From assembly GCA_022376515.1 (NCBI GenBank), contig WTXI01000080.1, positions 88,492 to 152,491 of the forward strand: a stretch of 64,000 nucleotides of DNA, in the 5' to 3' direction. The position numbers and the translations under genes are program-made. Every line of letters begins with the position of its first letter. Position 1 is the first letter of the stretch. This DNA comes from Lactifluus volemus (Eukaryota; Basidiomycota; Agaricomycetes; Russulales; Russulaceae). The notes below the pieces were generated by a model. It saw only the letters and a list, made by a program, of their open reading frames with translations, had not been told where the DNA came from and did no database searches. Below are positions 1-15,805 of the stretch, piece after piece.

Positions 1-129
1 GGTTGTGCTCGTTGTTGTCGAGGCAGTGTTTGTTGTGGTGGGGGGAGGGGGGGATCAACTCCGGAAGTTGCGGAGTACTGAAACGAGAATTCAGGTGAAG
101 GGGGGCGTGGGTCACTTGGCTGAGCATCC

Positions 130-255
130 CAATCAACTTGACGCGAGGGGGGAACTGAGGCGTCCGGTTGATGCTCAGGAGGAACTAAGGCGTCCGGTTG
201 ATGCGAGGGGGGAACTAAGGCATCCGGTTGATGCGAGGGGGGAACTGAGGCTTTG
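130..255 (+). repeat. 30-bp minisatellite, about 4 units
   Basis: Four successive imperfect units contain the core GGAACTGAGGC or GGAACTAAGGC followed by a GGTTGATGC spacer. The period is 30 bases, so every unit stays in one reading frame and would read as ten-residue repeats such as ARGELRHPVD. No gene is recognisable around it and the window begins immediately to the left, so whether it is coding cannot be judged. Confidence 0.75.
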
Positions 256-869
256 GGAGCAATGGAAGGAAGTGAGGGAGTGGATCGGCCACTGGCAAGA
301 TGGAAAGGGTTGGGAGGGAATGGCAAGTTGGTGGCTCGGAGGTCAGCATCGCTGCGAGATGGAACGGCATCGATGGCCATCGCATCGCCAGCAAAACCCA
401 CTGTGGGTTGATTTAGTGGGACTGGCTGACGATTTCCCCTTGTACGACGTGCAATTGGATTGGCTGGAGCTGAAATTGCAATAAGAAAAAATTCGTATCT
501 GAAAAAAAAAAGACGTACGCTCAAGCCGAAATGAGGTTTCAATGGCACCATTGGGATGTACCCTGGTTGGTTGGTTTGCTTTCTTTCGAGGTGAGCGACG
601 AGGGGGCATTCTCAATGGGTTGGTGTAGCTGGTCACAATCACTAAGAGAGACGTAGCAAAGAGTAAGAGATGAGAGAACGATGTGAAACGTTTGCACTTA
701 CCAGACAGTCTTTTATATCCTTTCGGGGGCTCTGCGTCCCACTCTGCTTCCAGTCTCCCAGCTCCGTCATGTTTGCCCCAATCGCATGCACGATCTTCGA
801 CCTTATCAACATATCAGCCCCTTGACACCTACTATCCGATTATGTACATGCGACATGCGACGTGTCCCC

Positions 870-1935
870 TCGGGGTCAAAAGTGATCCACTTGAGGGCAA
901 AGGGCAGGGAGAGGGCACTGACGTGGGGACTTCCTGTGGGTGAGATGCATGGCCGAGGTTTACCCTCTGTGGCGCATATAGTGGGAACGTGTTCTATCTT
1001 TGAGGGTGGCGAGAGTTCCATCGATTTCCAAGGAAAGGTCAAATCCACCAGCAGTACCATTCGAGGACTGATAAGGATATTTTCTGGAAAGCTAGATGAA
1101 CCCACACGAATTCCCATAGACTTGGAATCCTAAGCCCCATCGGACACGAGTCGTGGCTTGGGCAAAGAAGGCGTCGGAGGCATTCCTGGGAAAACCTAAT
1201 CGGTGTGGGCATGGAGTGGGTGGAATGAGACGACGTGTTCAACGGTTTGGAAGGCTGCACCGCAAGGGCAGCCGACCGGTTGGTCGGGGTGGAAACGTGT
1301 CAAGTATGCGCCGACGAAGGCACGTCCGGTAATGAATCTGATGAGGGTCAAGAAGACCACACATTCGCAGCCTTTTGCGCCCATGATGACTGGGGGAGGG
1401 TTGCCAGTGGGGGGCGTTGTGAGGGCGATGTAGGCATGGGAGGTGCGTTCATCATCACGCCAACGCTTCCCCCACTTGTCAATGATGTCGGACTTGATGG
1501 AGCTTTTCTGGCAACTGATAGTGTGTGGTTCGCAGAGGCTTGGTGGGAGTGGGCGGGGGGCGATCGTGTCAGCAAGGTGGCGGGTGCGGGTCAAGGGTGA
1601 TCTGCTTGAGGGCAAAGAGCATGAGGGTGAGGGCGCTGACATGGGGACTTCGTGCGGGTGAGATACATGGCCGAGGTTTACCCTCTGCGGCTCACATAGT
1701 GAGAACGTTGAGGGTGGTGAGAGTTCCTCCGACTTCCGATGGAAAGGTCAAAACCACTGGCAATACCGTTTGAGGCACTGATAAGGACGCTTTCTGGAAA
1801 CCCGCACGAATTCCCATCAACTCGGAATCCCAAGCCCCATCGGACACGAGTCATGGCTTGGGCAGAGAAGGCATCGGAGGCATTCCTGGGAAAACCTGAT
1901 CTGTGCCCAACGCTTGGCGCAACCTGATTCTCATT
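870..1935. repeat. Two direct copies of a ~330-bp block, ~715 bp apart
   Basis: The stretch 870-1200 (from GGGTCAAAAGTGATCCACTT to GGAAAACCTAATC) recurs with many substitutions at 1585-1930 (from GGTCAAGGGTGATCTGCTT to GGAAAACCTGATC). Both copies keep the landmarks ATGGCCGAGGTTTACCCTCT and CCCCATCGGACACGAGTC. The block sits next to the retrotransposon C-terminal fragment and is probably part of the same element family, present as tandem truncated copies. Confidence 0.75.
1199..1642 (-). mobile_element. Non-LTR retrotransposon C-terminal fragment (degraded)
   Basis: An open stretch on the minus strand encodes about 148 residues. Its C-terminal part has the look of the tail of fungal LINE polyproteins: a block LTLIRFITGRAFVGAYLTRF followed by a Cys/His cluster (CPCG, then HVVSFHPLH). 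In established families this region follows the reverse transcriptase and RNase H domains. No reverse transcriptase core is present in the window, so this is a truncated remnant. It is flanked by two copies of a direct repeat that probably belong to the same element. Assignment rests on motif resemblance only. Confidence 0.5.
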
Positions 1936-1989
1936 CACAGACTGTCGGACGCTGCCAACACTACGGAGATTTCCTCAGAGGACTTGAGG

Positions 1990-5500
<3,511 letters not shown>

Positions 5501-5519
5501 TGTGTCTGATAGGGGAGCA

Positions 5520-5580
5520 GCGGAGAAATCGATGGGAGTAGCGTGGAAATCGATGGGAGTAGCGTGGAAATCGATGGTTG
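5520..5580. repeat. 21-bp tandem repeat, ~3 units
   Basis: AAATCGATGGGAGTAGCGTGG is repeated twice, with a partial third copy ending in AAATCGATGGTTG. This is a simple minisatellite next to the larger 129-bp array. Confidence 0.8.
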
Positions 5581-5713
5581 AAAATTGTCCTTATTAGGTA
5601 ATATACTGTAGTCCGCATATGGTAACCAACCGCGGTCTAAGTCACTCGAAACCATCGCTTACCGACTTCCCATGGTTAGCAAATCGACTCAACCGTAAGC
5701 CGAATTTTCGGCG

Positions 5714-5768
5714 CGGTCCGGCTAAAATGTGGTTTGGTTCATCGGTTAAACCGTTTCAAGCCGGACCG
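5714..5768. repeat. Short inverted repeat (10-bp arms)
   Basis: CGGTCCGGCT at 5714-5723 pairs perfectly with AGCCGGACCG at 5759-5768 and could form a hairpin. The neighbouring GTGGCAACACTAG (right side) has a reverse-complement relative near 19927 (GTAGTGTTGCCACGG). The two may therefore be ends of the same dispersed repeat family; this is inference. Confidence 0.45.
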
Positions 5769-5924
5769 TGGCAACACTAGACGGTAACAACTATGACCTT
5801 TGTTGTCCCTTCCTGTGGTTGCCTGTCCACAATTATTTCTCCAACATGTGAGAATAAAATAAACACTGCCAATTGTCCAAGTTCTATACAAAAAAATCTT
5901 CTGCTGTTAGTTTTTAAAAATTGA

Positions 5925-6008
5925 CCAAGTCAGGATTTGAACCCAGGACTCCTTAAATTGGGCCGGAGGCAAAAATAGGCACTTTAACCGCTGAGGCATT
6001 CAGCCATA
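5925..6008 (-). repeat. tRNA-derived sequence (SINE head or tRNA relic)
   Basis: On the minus strand GAATGCCTCAGCGGTTAAAG resembles a Pol III A box and GGGTTCAAATCCTGAC resembles a B box, separated by about 40 bases, with a T-run just after. The ends do not pair into an acceptor stem and the T stem is imperfect, so it is not a functional tRNA. A tRNA-derived SINE fragment or tRNA pseudogene fits best. The flanks are AT-rich and hold no recognisable gene. Confidence 0.4.
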
Positions 6009-7160
6009 ACTTTATTTTTTACATTATCATATATATCAAGCCGACTAAACAGTGCAGTATATGGAAGGTCACTTGATTATCTAATGTCATGCTACCGAAG
6101 AAGCGAGCAAACAGAAAATGCGACTAAAAGACCGTCCCGTCATCACGTAAAAGGTCGCTTAGGAAGCGGACTTCGAATTATTTTGATCAGTGTTCGGCCC
6201 GCATGTGACAGTGCGTGACAATGACGGTTTTCTGGTAGTGACGATGACCCTGTACGATATAGTAATGGAAAAGCCGCGAGGATCACAGTCAGCATAACGC
6301 AACCAACTAGCGCCTTCCGCTACCCACCTTGGGAAATTAACTTACCCGATGTCACGTGATATACAATTCAATCATAGTATGGCTTGAGCACTTTGACAAC
6401 TTATATTTGAATGTTTTAGACAATAAAATGCTTGATATTTTGGTGTGTAGTTTTGTTGCCAGACGTGATCATGGTGTAGTGACTCTGACGCAAATACCAC
6501 ACTTACTAGTACAGTCATTTCCACACTTCTCCACCGCCCTCACTTAAGTCGAGCTTGGGCTTAAGCATAATCCAACCGCGCAGGTCCGAATGTCGCCTCT
6601 TCTTCCCAGTGAGAGCCTGACATTTACATAATGAGTGAGACCTATCTGATCGCCGACACGATTCCCAGAAGGGAGTTTGTCTTTCTCTTCTGATTTTTCC
6701 GCTGATTGTCTTGTCAGTTACACAAATGTTAGAGGAGCACTGGGAGATGCTTCCCTGCCATGTGAAGGTGATTTCAGGTGTTTCCTCCCCTACTTCCACT
6801 AATGCATGCACCTTCACCATCGCCATCATCAATGCCATCACTCTCGCACTCACCCCCAGCCCAGCCGCTGCTACCTGCCTGCCACCATGCAACACCTCGT
6901 GTACCATTGACCAGCGTTATGGCATTGACCTTATGGACTCTCGAGGCCTGCAGCGGTATATCTTTCGCGGTGCTGGCGACGTTTGCTCGCGCCATTGAGG
7001 AGCTCAAATCATCGTGGGCGGAAGACGCGGTGACGATAGCTGATGATCAGCTAAAGGCTCATGGAATTTCTCTAAATACTATAGTACGCATCCCAGGAGT
7101 AGTGAGAGAAAGCGCGATGAAACACGGTAGAGAGCCGAACATCAAGGAAACTGAATGAAA
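6009..7160. other. No recognisable gene
   Basis: AT-rich sequence passes into a stretch (6700-7160) with short open frames on both strands, for example a plus-strand frame containing LTLWTLEACSGISFAVLATF. None matches a family I know, has convincing introns or continues into a longer frame. I regard the region as intergenic or relic DNA. Confidence 0.4.
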
Positions 7161-7164
7161 CTGG

Positions 7165-7350
7165 GATAGTCTCTCGGAGTAGAACGTTGAGGCAAACGCG
7201 AACGCTGGACGACGTTCAAGTCTCTCGTGGTCGAACTCTGGGAAAACGCTCCAAATCCGAGCGCTCAAGCCGGGCGATGTCCGAGTCTCTCGTGGTCGAA
7301 CTTTGGGGCAAACGTTCCAAATCCGGACGCTCGACGTCCGAGTCTCTCCT
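7165..7350. repeat. Degenerate tandem repeat in MFS copy A C-terminal tail
   Basis: The phrase TCTCTCGTGGTCGAACT, or close variants beginning TCTCTC, recurs at about 7170, 7221, 7286 and 7343. Units are 51-65 bases and share AAACG(C/T)TCCAAATCCG(A/G) and CGCTCGACGTCCGAG. The repeats extend the acidic/arginine-rich C-terminal tail of MFS copy A, where other copies have a single unit. Confidence 0.65.
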
Positions 7351-9529
7351 TCCCCAGTCCTCATCGATCACGGTGTGCAACTCCAGCTGCCGCATACCGA
7401 GACTGAACAAGAATCCCGCAATCGACATCCCAAGCACCGCCTGCCACACAACCCTGAGCGCATCCCCGAACGTGTCGCGCACAACGTCCTTCAACGGCGA
7501 GCTCATTGTTGGAATAACCGGTATTGTCGCGAATGCAATCTCAACGCCCTGCGGGAACTGCGCGATGAATGACGCAGGTAAGTTCTCTTAAGTTCATTCT
7601 GCAAAATAGTCCCCCGACAGTGACACCCCAGATCTAAACATTGCAAAGTTGTCACTAAGCCGTGAAGGGGCGGGAGTGGATTGAGAAGGGGAGGAACTTA
7701 CATAGCCGAAGTTCCGTGAGAAGACGACCAGTGCCATTGCGGGAGCAGTCTGCGTGACTGGGATGGAAGCGAGAATAGGGAACAGAGAGATAGCATAAAC
7801 GATGCCGACGCCGCCACCAATGGGAAGCTGGAAACCAATAGACTTGGCCATACTGCTGTTCGCTCGCAGTGTCGTCAGGAGACCCGCTCCGACGACCACG
7901 AGCACCCAGCCAACATATAGCGGAATCACGTATTACCTGTCTTCTTGACCACGACGCCTGTCACGAGTGCGAAGAGGCTGATGCCGTAAGACAATCCGAA
8001 CGAGGCGATACCAGCCTCGGTGGGAGATCCTCCTTACATGCCTCGAAGAAGACTGGGTACCAATCTGCAAGTTAGGGTGAAGACACACCCCAGTTAGCCA
8101 CAGAGAGATGCATGTGGAAGTGTTACGTACAACTCAAGCTGGCGAGAACCATTGAAACTATGAAAGTTTGTAAATAACCGCTGACTCCAGTCCAGCCTAC
8201 GCGCAATAGAATTGGAACCTTGAAAGAAGTTCAATTGGTAATTAGAAAAAATGGATTCATGGTTTAGAAAGGACTTACGACTGGTGGCGCGCAAAGGTAG
8301 AGCTCATAAATGACAAGAGGGTCATTCCGACCAAACCAACAACCAAGGGAGCCAGGACATGGACTGATGACCATGGGAAACCACGCCTCCCCATGTCAGC
8401 CCGACAACGACAGATGTAATCGACCCAATAATCAGAATATTTCCACTACCAACGAAAGTAAGGTCGTCTAGAGGTAGAAGTACCAGAACCATTTCCATGT
8501 ACTCACATGATGTCCATTTTATAAAGCTTTTCTCTCAGAGTTGCAGGTGGCGTTTTCAGACGCATAAGAGTAAGATCAAAGTAGCATTGAAGGCGCATAT
8601 AGGTAGGTTGAGATCTGGGCAGTTTATTCACGACACTGACAGCACAATCACATAATTTCACGTACAGAATATCCATCTCCTATGGGAAACGCAATGAAGT
8701 CAGTTAGGAGTCAGGTTTCAATTTGCAAACAATGAGAAAATGCCCACCATTGTCCTTGCTGAGCCAATGACCACCAATGACTGGACCAACGCCACCGCCG
8801 ATTGCCCAAGAGCTGCTGGAATCAGTGACATCTGAGGCGCGAAATGAGTCGGATCACGCACACTGCTATGAGGCCGGTGTATGTGCCACGCTCCGAAGCG
8901 TGACAAATCGGAAAAAATGATTTGCACCAATGAGGCAATTGCCCCTGCTCCCAGCCCTGTACAGCTTCCAAGTGCATTTGGTACAGACCGAGCGGCAGGG
9001 TAAACAAGATATACCTCTTCCAGCAATGAGCATATTCATATTCGATGCAGCGCCGCAAATGGTACTTCCGAGCGCGAAGAGGACGAGGGCAGTCAGCATG
9101 ATGGGCCGTCGCCCTATAATCTGATTACGATATTTATGCCGATTTATGTTTAGCTGTGTCCTGCACTCGTGTCTCGGGGTCGTACCTGTGCTAGCCCGCC
9201 ATAAAGAGGGACAAGAGCTGCAGAGCCCAACGTGTACGCGGAGCCAACCCATATGAATTGCTCTCCCTTCAATTCAAGGACAATTGTTGGCAGGGCTGCC
9301 CCAATTGCGGTCTATGATATATTTTGTGTTAAGTGCCAGTGCATGCGTCCATTCAGGAGAGACGCACGAATTCTACGGCAGTGAGGAGGACGGAAATTGT
9401 GAGGGAGAATACGATGCACCAGAATTTCCAGTCTTTTTTCACGCCACAGTGAATATCTGCGTCGACTGTCTGCGTTGCCGCTATGTTGGAGTCTTTGAGG
9501 GATGATGGGTTGTCAGACGACAACGCCAT
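7216..9529 (-). pseudogene. MFS transporter copy A (frameshifted)
   Basis: Same exon order as intact copy G. The ATG at 9529 begins a first exon ending in LTAVEF, followed by ALPTIVLELKGEQFIWVGSA and IIGRRPIML (MFS motif A region). Compared with paralogs it carries at least five one-base deletions, near 8955 (after VQG), 8895, 8770 (in the GPVIGG motif), 8028 (after FEACKE) and 7932. Each one shifts the frame. The last exon (to 7216) still encodes the final membrane segment. This is the most decayed of the near full-length copies. Several sequencing errors would be needed to explain it otherwise, so pseudogene is preferred. Confidence 0.85.
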
Positions 9530-11665
9530 GAAGGCAGAGAAGTAATTAGAGGGAGGTCACGGAAGTGAAGAGAAATATGTACAGGAGGGCCATGCGATCC
9601 GATATTTGAGGTGATGGGTTGAGACGTCTACTGAAGTTAACGGAAAATGCCAGACGCTGACTCGGGCACAACGGCTGACTCGGGCAGAACGAGAGGGCGA
9701 GCGATGAGTGAGGCGAGAGAGGGATCGCCCGGAAATCAATGCCATCAATTTCCGGGTGATCCTCTCTCACCTCACTGTTAGCTCAACGATGGAATGGCAG
9801 ATAGAGGACAGGCGGAGCGACGAGCAGAAGAGGTGGTTTTTAGATCGAGAATGAAAAGCGTGGCGAGACTGTGGACGGGATGTACGTTATGGTTTGGAGG
9901 GACAGGAGGTGTAGGAACTTGGCGAGGTGCACCGGATGAGGAGGAGACTGTTCGAGACACGAAACTGAAGAGAACGCGTTTCCTGCTGTCACCTAGGAGG
10001 TTAGTCTTTGGCAGAGTGTTGGTGGGTGCGGAGAGAGCGGCGATAGAAGATGCGGGGGAAGTGGGACATGACGTTGGAGGGTCGGGTGCTGCCTCGAGGA
10101 TGTAGTGGTTGGGGATGAAGCCGCGTTGTCTGTGCTTATCTCGGCGTCGGGTAACTGTACAATGACCGCTACGCTTCCCACGCCGTCATCCTGACCCCGC
10201 TGTCCCTAATCCCCATTCAACGTGGACGTGGCTATAGGCTGAGCTGCAGGGCGTGGAGGGAGGGGTTGGGAACAACACCGGACTGGCCAGATGCCGTTAA
10301 ATTAGAGAAGAGAGAGTCGACGTGAGTTGTAGGAGAGGACAGAGCGGCTTCTTTGGTACTTGAGAAGTGACTCTTTCACACCTCGGAAATGCGCTGGAAG
10401 CGGACAGAGATTGGTCTTCAGGATAAGATTGCATGCTATGCGGGGACTCATATTTCTGGAAAAATGTTACAAATGAAATCGTGAGAATCCATTAGTTGCA
10501 AACTAGCCGCTGAACAGATATCGCAGCTGTGATTGTTGGATTAGATAGAGAGAGGAAGGAAGGAGATGAGACGGGGGAGAAAGAGGTCATCCGAGTCAAG
10601 CAAAAGAGCGACGTCACTCGCCCGCGGTCAGCTCGGGGAGTAGATGGGGCGAGGCCGGGGTAGTGTGTGAAAGGGTCATTCAGATCCAGTGTTACTGACT
10701 TCTCAAGTACGGGGTGCCACGCGCTGCAGGTAGCCTTGGTGGTGATGCGCAGCAAAGGGGGATCGGGAAACCTCGCGTTGGAGACAGACACGACTCATCG
10801 GGGAATCAAAAGTTGCAAGTTGGCATCCCGGTGTGCCAGATGGGATGAAAGCGGCACCTTAGCAGGTTTAGGTTCGGGTCTTGCCAGAGCTTGTCGGAGC
10901 TTGTGACAAGACGTGACAAGACGCGACAAGAAATTTTGGCATTGTCGTCTCTCCTTTTTCGTAGTCCCTCCTCCTGACTGTCCCTTATTCCACCTGAATG
11001 CGTCATATTCAATTTACTCAAGTGTTGTCATAGATTTCTTGATAGAAGCACACTCCCACCTTTGCTTCCATGTATATTTAGACCAACGTGATCGGCGTTT
11101 AGCTGACGATGGAAAAACTTATAACCTCTCTCGTCTTCGGCACGTGCCAGTGAGGGCTTCTGCCAGTCGATGATTGAGCGCTGAGCGCCGAGAAAACCTC
11201 ACAGCTAGGCCTGTTACTGATACGTTACCTTACAGGAAAATAGCTCTTTCGAGATTTGAGCTGTATTCCTTGCTTTGCGAGGTTATGTGCCAACAACAGG
11301 CACGCGTGGGCTGCGCAGGTCCCGAGGGATCCACGGCTTGGTGGAGTCAATCCGCGGTAATCGTAAACACGGAACAGTAACTGAACGATTCAATGTTTTG
11401 TATGTCATACAAACAGTGCCAGTGGAAACATAGCGATACGAATAACGGCTAGTATCAACATGCTCTGAGCCACTGAGGTGACTCTGCCTGCGGCAGAGTG
11501 GATTTCTCCCCATCGGCGCATCATCCTAAGTGCTCGGGTGACCACCCTGGACACTTATTCCCGCCGCTATGTTTCATCGCCATGCCCAACGCCGGGGAAA
11601 TTACTGTGTGCTACGCAGAGACATCATTTTTGGTTTCTGCCGCTGCAGTCACAGTCGCTTCAGCC
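9530..11665. other. Intergenic, MFS A promoter side and MFS B 3' flank
   Basis: The first ~100 bases upstream of A (9530-9640) share a motif string (GTCACGGAAGTGAAGAGAAA, then a GATATTTGAGG block) with the regions upstream of B, C, F and G, probably a common 5' UTR or promoter. From about 11320 to 11520 the sequence (ATCCACGGCTTGGTGGAGTC, CACGGAACAGTAACTGAACG) is shared with the 3' flanks of C and G. In between I see no supportable gene. Confidence 0.5.
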
Positions 11666-11669
11666 GTGG

Positions 11670-13925
11670 TCAAACTCGGGGGCAATCTTCGAAATCCGAA
11701 CGCTGGGCGACGCCAGAGTCTTTCCTTCCCCAGTCCTCATCGATCACGGTGTGCAACTCCAGCTGCCGCATACCGAGACTGAACAAGAACCCCGCGATCG
11801 ACATTCCGAGCACCGCCTGCCAGACAACCTTGAGTGCATCCCCGAACGTGTCCCGCACATCGTCCCTCAACGGCGAGCTCAGTGTTGGAATAACCGGTAT
11901 TGTCGCGAATGCAATCTCGACACCCTCCGAGAACTGGGCGAGGAACGATGCCGGTAGGTTCTTCTTCAGTTCATTCTGCAAAATGGTGCCGCCGACAGTG
12001 ACACCCCAGATCTAAACATTGCAAAGTTGTCACTGAGCCGTGAAGGGGTGGAAGTGGATCGAGAGGGGGGGGACTTACACAGCCGAAGTTCCGCGAGAAG
12101 ATGAACAGTGCCATTGCGGGAGCAGTCTGCGTGACTGGGATGGAAGCGAGGATAGGGAATAGACAGACAGCATAAACGATGCCAACGCCGCCACCGACGG
12201 GAAGTTGGAAGCCAATAGACTTGGCCATACTGCTGTCCGCCTGCAGTGTCGTCAGGAGACCCGCGCCGACAATCACGAGCGCCCAGCCAACATATGTCGG
12301 AATCACATATTTACCTGTTACCTTGACCACGACGCCTGCCACGAGTGCGATGAGGCTGATGCCGTAGGATAGTCCAAACAAGTCGATACCAGCCTCGGTG
12401 GGAGATCTCTCCTTGCATGCCTCGAAGAAGACCGGGTACCAATCTGCAAATTGCGGTGAAGACACATCCCAGTCAGCAGCAGAGAGCTGCATTTGGAAGT
12501 CTTACGTACAACTCAGGCTGGCGAGCACCATTGATATTATAAAAATTTGTAAATAACCGCTGACGCCAGTCCACTCAAGGCGCAATAGAATTGGAACCTT
12601 GAAAGAAGTTCGATTGGTAATATGATTCATGTTTTAGGAAGGACTCACGACTGGTGGCGCGCAAAGGTAGAGCTCATAAATGACAAAGAGGCTCATCCCC
12701 ACGAAACCAACAACCAAGGGAGCTAGGACGTGGACAGATGACCATGGGAAACGCACGCCTCCCCATGTCAGCCCGATAACGAGAGATGTAATCGACCCAG
12801 TGATCAGAATATTTCCACTACCAACGAAAGGTAAGGTTGTCGAGAGGTCGATGTACCACTGCAGAAACGCAATTCCATGCACTCACATGATATCCATTTT
12901 ATGAAGCTTTTCTCTCAGAGTTGCAAGTGGCGTTTTCAGACGCATGAAGAGTAAGACCAGAGTTGCATTGAGGGCACATATAGGTAGGTTGAGATCTGGG
13001 CAGTTTATTCACGACACTGACAGCAAATCAACATAATTTCACGTACAGAATATCCATCTCCTATGGGAAACGCAATGAGGTCAGATAAGAGTCGGGTTGC
13101 AATTTGCAAACTGTGAGAGAATGCTCACCATTGTCCTTGCTGAGCCAATGAGCCACCAATGACTGGACCAACTCCACCGCCGATTGCCCAAGAGCTGCAT
13201 GGAATCAGTGACATCTGAGGCGCGAAATGAGCGGATCACGCACACTGCTATGAGGCCGTTGAATGTGCCACGCTCTCGAAGTGTGAGCAAATCGGAAAAA
13301 ATGATTTGCACCAATGAAGTAATTGCCCCTGCTCCCAACCCCTGTATCGCTTCCAAGTGCATTTGAGCAGCGACCGTGCAGCGGGGGTAAACAAGATATA
13401 CCTCTTCCGGCAATGAGCATATTCATATCGATGCAGCGCCGCAAATGGTGCTTCCAAGAGCGAAGCCGATGAGGGCAGTCAACATGATGGGCCGTCGTCC
13501 TATAATCTGATTACGATGCCATTGATGCCGATTTATGTTTAGAAGTGTTCTGCACTCGCGGAGAGGGATCGGGGTCGTACCTGTGCTAGCCCGCCACAAA
13601 GAGGGACAAGAGCTGTAGAGCCCAGCGTATATGCGGAGCCAACCCATATGAATTGCTCTCCCTTCAATTCACGGACAATTGTTGGCAGGGCTGCTCCAAT
13701 TGCGGTCTACGATATGTTTTGTGTTAAGTGCCAGTGCATGCGTCCATTCAGGAGAAGACGCACGAATTCTACGGCAGTGAGGAGGACGGAAATTGTGAGG
13801 GAGAATATGATGCACCAGAATTTCCAGTCTTTTTGCACGCCACGGTGAATGTCTCCATCGACAGTCTGCGTCGCCGCTATGTTGGAGTCTTTGAGGGATG
13901 GTGGGTTATGAGACGAGGGTGCCAT
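11670..13925 (-). pseudogene. MFS transporter copy B (one frameshift)
   Basis: A complete set of exons homologous to copy G runs from ATG 13925 to a stop at 11670. Motifs kept: LTAVEF/TAIGAALPTIV (TM1), GGLAQ/IIGRRPIML (motif A), IQGLGAGAITSLVQIIFSDL, GGGVGPVIGGSLAQ (motif C typical of drug:proton antiporters), and VIGLTWGGVRFPW. One base is missing near 13430 (GCATCGATATGAA where relatives have GCATCGAATATGAA or GCATCGAGTATGAA), which creates an early TGA within exon 3. The C-terminus also ends slightly earlier than in G. Everything else stays open, so decay is recent, or the base is an assembly error. Confidence 0.8.
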
Positions 13926-15805
13926 GAGGAGAGAGGTGAAATTAGGGGGAAGTCACGTAAACGAAGCAAAATAAATAGGAGTGCGCTACGATCTGATATG
14001 GTGAGGCGATTGAGAGGCTCTGACTCGGGTAGAACGGCCGACACGAGCATAACGGCATCCAGTGAAGTGTTCTGCCAGTGGGAATAGTGGAAAAGGGTGT
14101 ATATGGACTCTACTCTGCCAACAAGTGGCACATGCATCATGATACTGTGTGGTCCTGAAGGGGAGCCACAGCAAGCGCTAAGTCCATGTTGGAGTGTAAT
14201 GCCAATTTGGGAGGAGTTATCGGATGCAGAGGGGCACGACGATTGGACAGCGGGAGGTCCGAGGACTTGGAAGGACGCGCCGCGGTCACAAGCGTCCTGA
14301 GGGCAACACAGCGAGGATTACGACGCTCCTCGTTGGAGGCGATCGCCCGAGCTGGCTTACTATACCACTTCGTGTTTCGAACTGACTTACAACCTTTTAG
14401 AAAGTGGTACTATATTTCCGAGGACTTTCGCAGTATTTCACAGGACTGCAATCTTACTCGAGGATCGAGCGCGCCCGCTCGTCATTTCTCGCATTGTTAC
14501 TTGTTTCAACTTTTTTATTACAGCAATTAGTACTACATTGGTAGCTACATGAACTCCACTATAAGTACATTCGAGAAATTCAGTTGTAAGGTCGTTTTTC
14601 CTTCTTCTCGTTTATCGCGTGCCTTCCAGCCTCCATTTTTTCGCGTGACCCGCATTCATTTTATTCACGCCGCTCGATTTTCCCTTTACGTATTCATTCG
14701 GCACTTAAAATCCCCGGATCTGACCAGCAGCATCTGATCCCAAAAATCATCATTTCGACACCTATTCAACTAAGCCGTCACGGTCGGACTCTCGAGTCAG
14801 CAACAGAATACCTCAGACTCAAACTGCGGGCTAGTACCAACACAGCCCGGTGTCTGTGAATCCTCCATAAAGGCGGCCCAAGGGGAACAGATCGGGATGC
14901 CACGTGTCTACATACCGAGGCTCGTACCCGAATCACCGCCTCGACTCAGCTCGATTAGGCTCCGAGTCCCTACGGGACCTTTCACCGTTTCTACCTGGTC
15001 ATTACGAACCTCTGATACACGATAGTAGGAGTGGCGATATTCAGGAATCGGGATACCACATTCATGTACATAAAATTATCGATTGAAAACTCCTCTAGGC
15101 AGAGCAGCTCACTCCTAAAGGAGATCGAAAAACTCCCGAATCCGCTGCCGCCACATGGCTGCCTTCCATTGATCTTCTTCTTGATGTGGGTAAGTCCCTT
15201 GTTTCCTGATGCGACATGCCACCAACTGAATAGGAGGCCGATCCTGGCCTACTACAGTTTGAGCACACGGGAGCGAGTAGATCAACATCGAGGATTGGCC
15301 TTTTTTTCTAGCTACAACACGATCTATGATATATAACGACACAGTCCAAGGTGGAAAAGTACTATCTGTGAATCGATAATCGCGTCCAGTAAGGTGTCGC
15401 GTAACGCATGGTCGAATAGTATGGGGATTTAGTATGAACCAATAACGAGAGCGCGTGGCACGTTGGAGTCTTGGTGTAGGAATGGAAGAGCAAAGGAATA
15501 CGCAGAGAGGGCTCAACTGAGCCAATAGCAGGCGGATCCACGGTTCGGTAGAGTCGATCCGTGGTAATCGTAAACACGGAACAGTAACTGAACGATTCAA
15601 TCTATTGCACGTCATACAAACAGCGGAAACATAATGATAAGGATAACGGCCTAGTATCAACGTGCTCTGAACCACTGAGGTGACTCTGTCGTAGGCAGAG
15701 TTCATTGCTCCCCATTGGGGCATCATCTAAGCGCTTGGGTGACCACCCTGCCTCCCCGCCGCCAATGTTTCACCTCCATGCCCAACGCTGGGGAAATACT
15801 GTGCG
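13926..15805. other. MFS B upstream region and MFS C 3' flank (duplicated blocks)
   Basis: The proximal part (13926-14030) has the conserved upstream string GGGGAAGTCACGTAAACGAAG. The stretch 14715-15120 (GACCAGCAGCATCTGATC, ATGCCACGTGTCTACATA, AATCGGGATACCACATTC) is duplicated at about 29790-30360. The stretch 15180-15800 is duplicated at 30545-31440 and in part at 11320-11520. A CACGTG E-box-like palindrome is retained in both copies of the first block. No gene is supportable; scattered short frames do not match known families. Confidence 0.6.
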
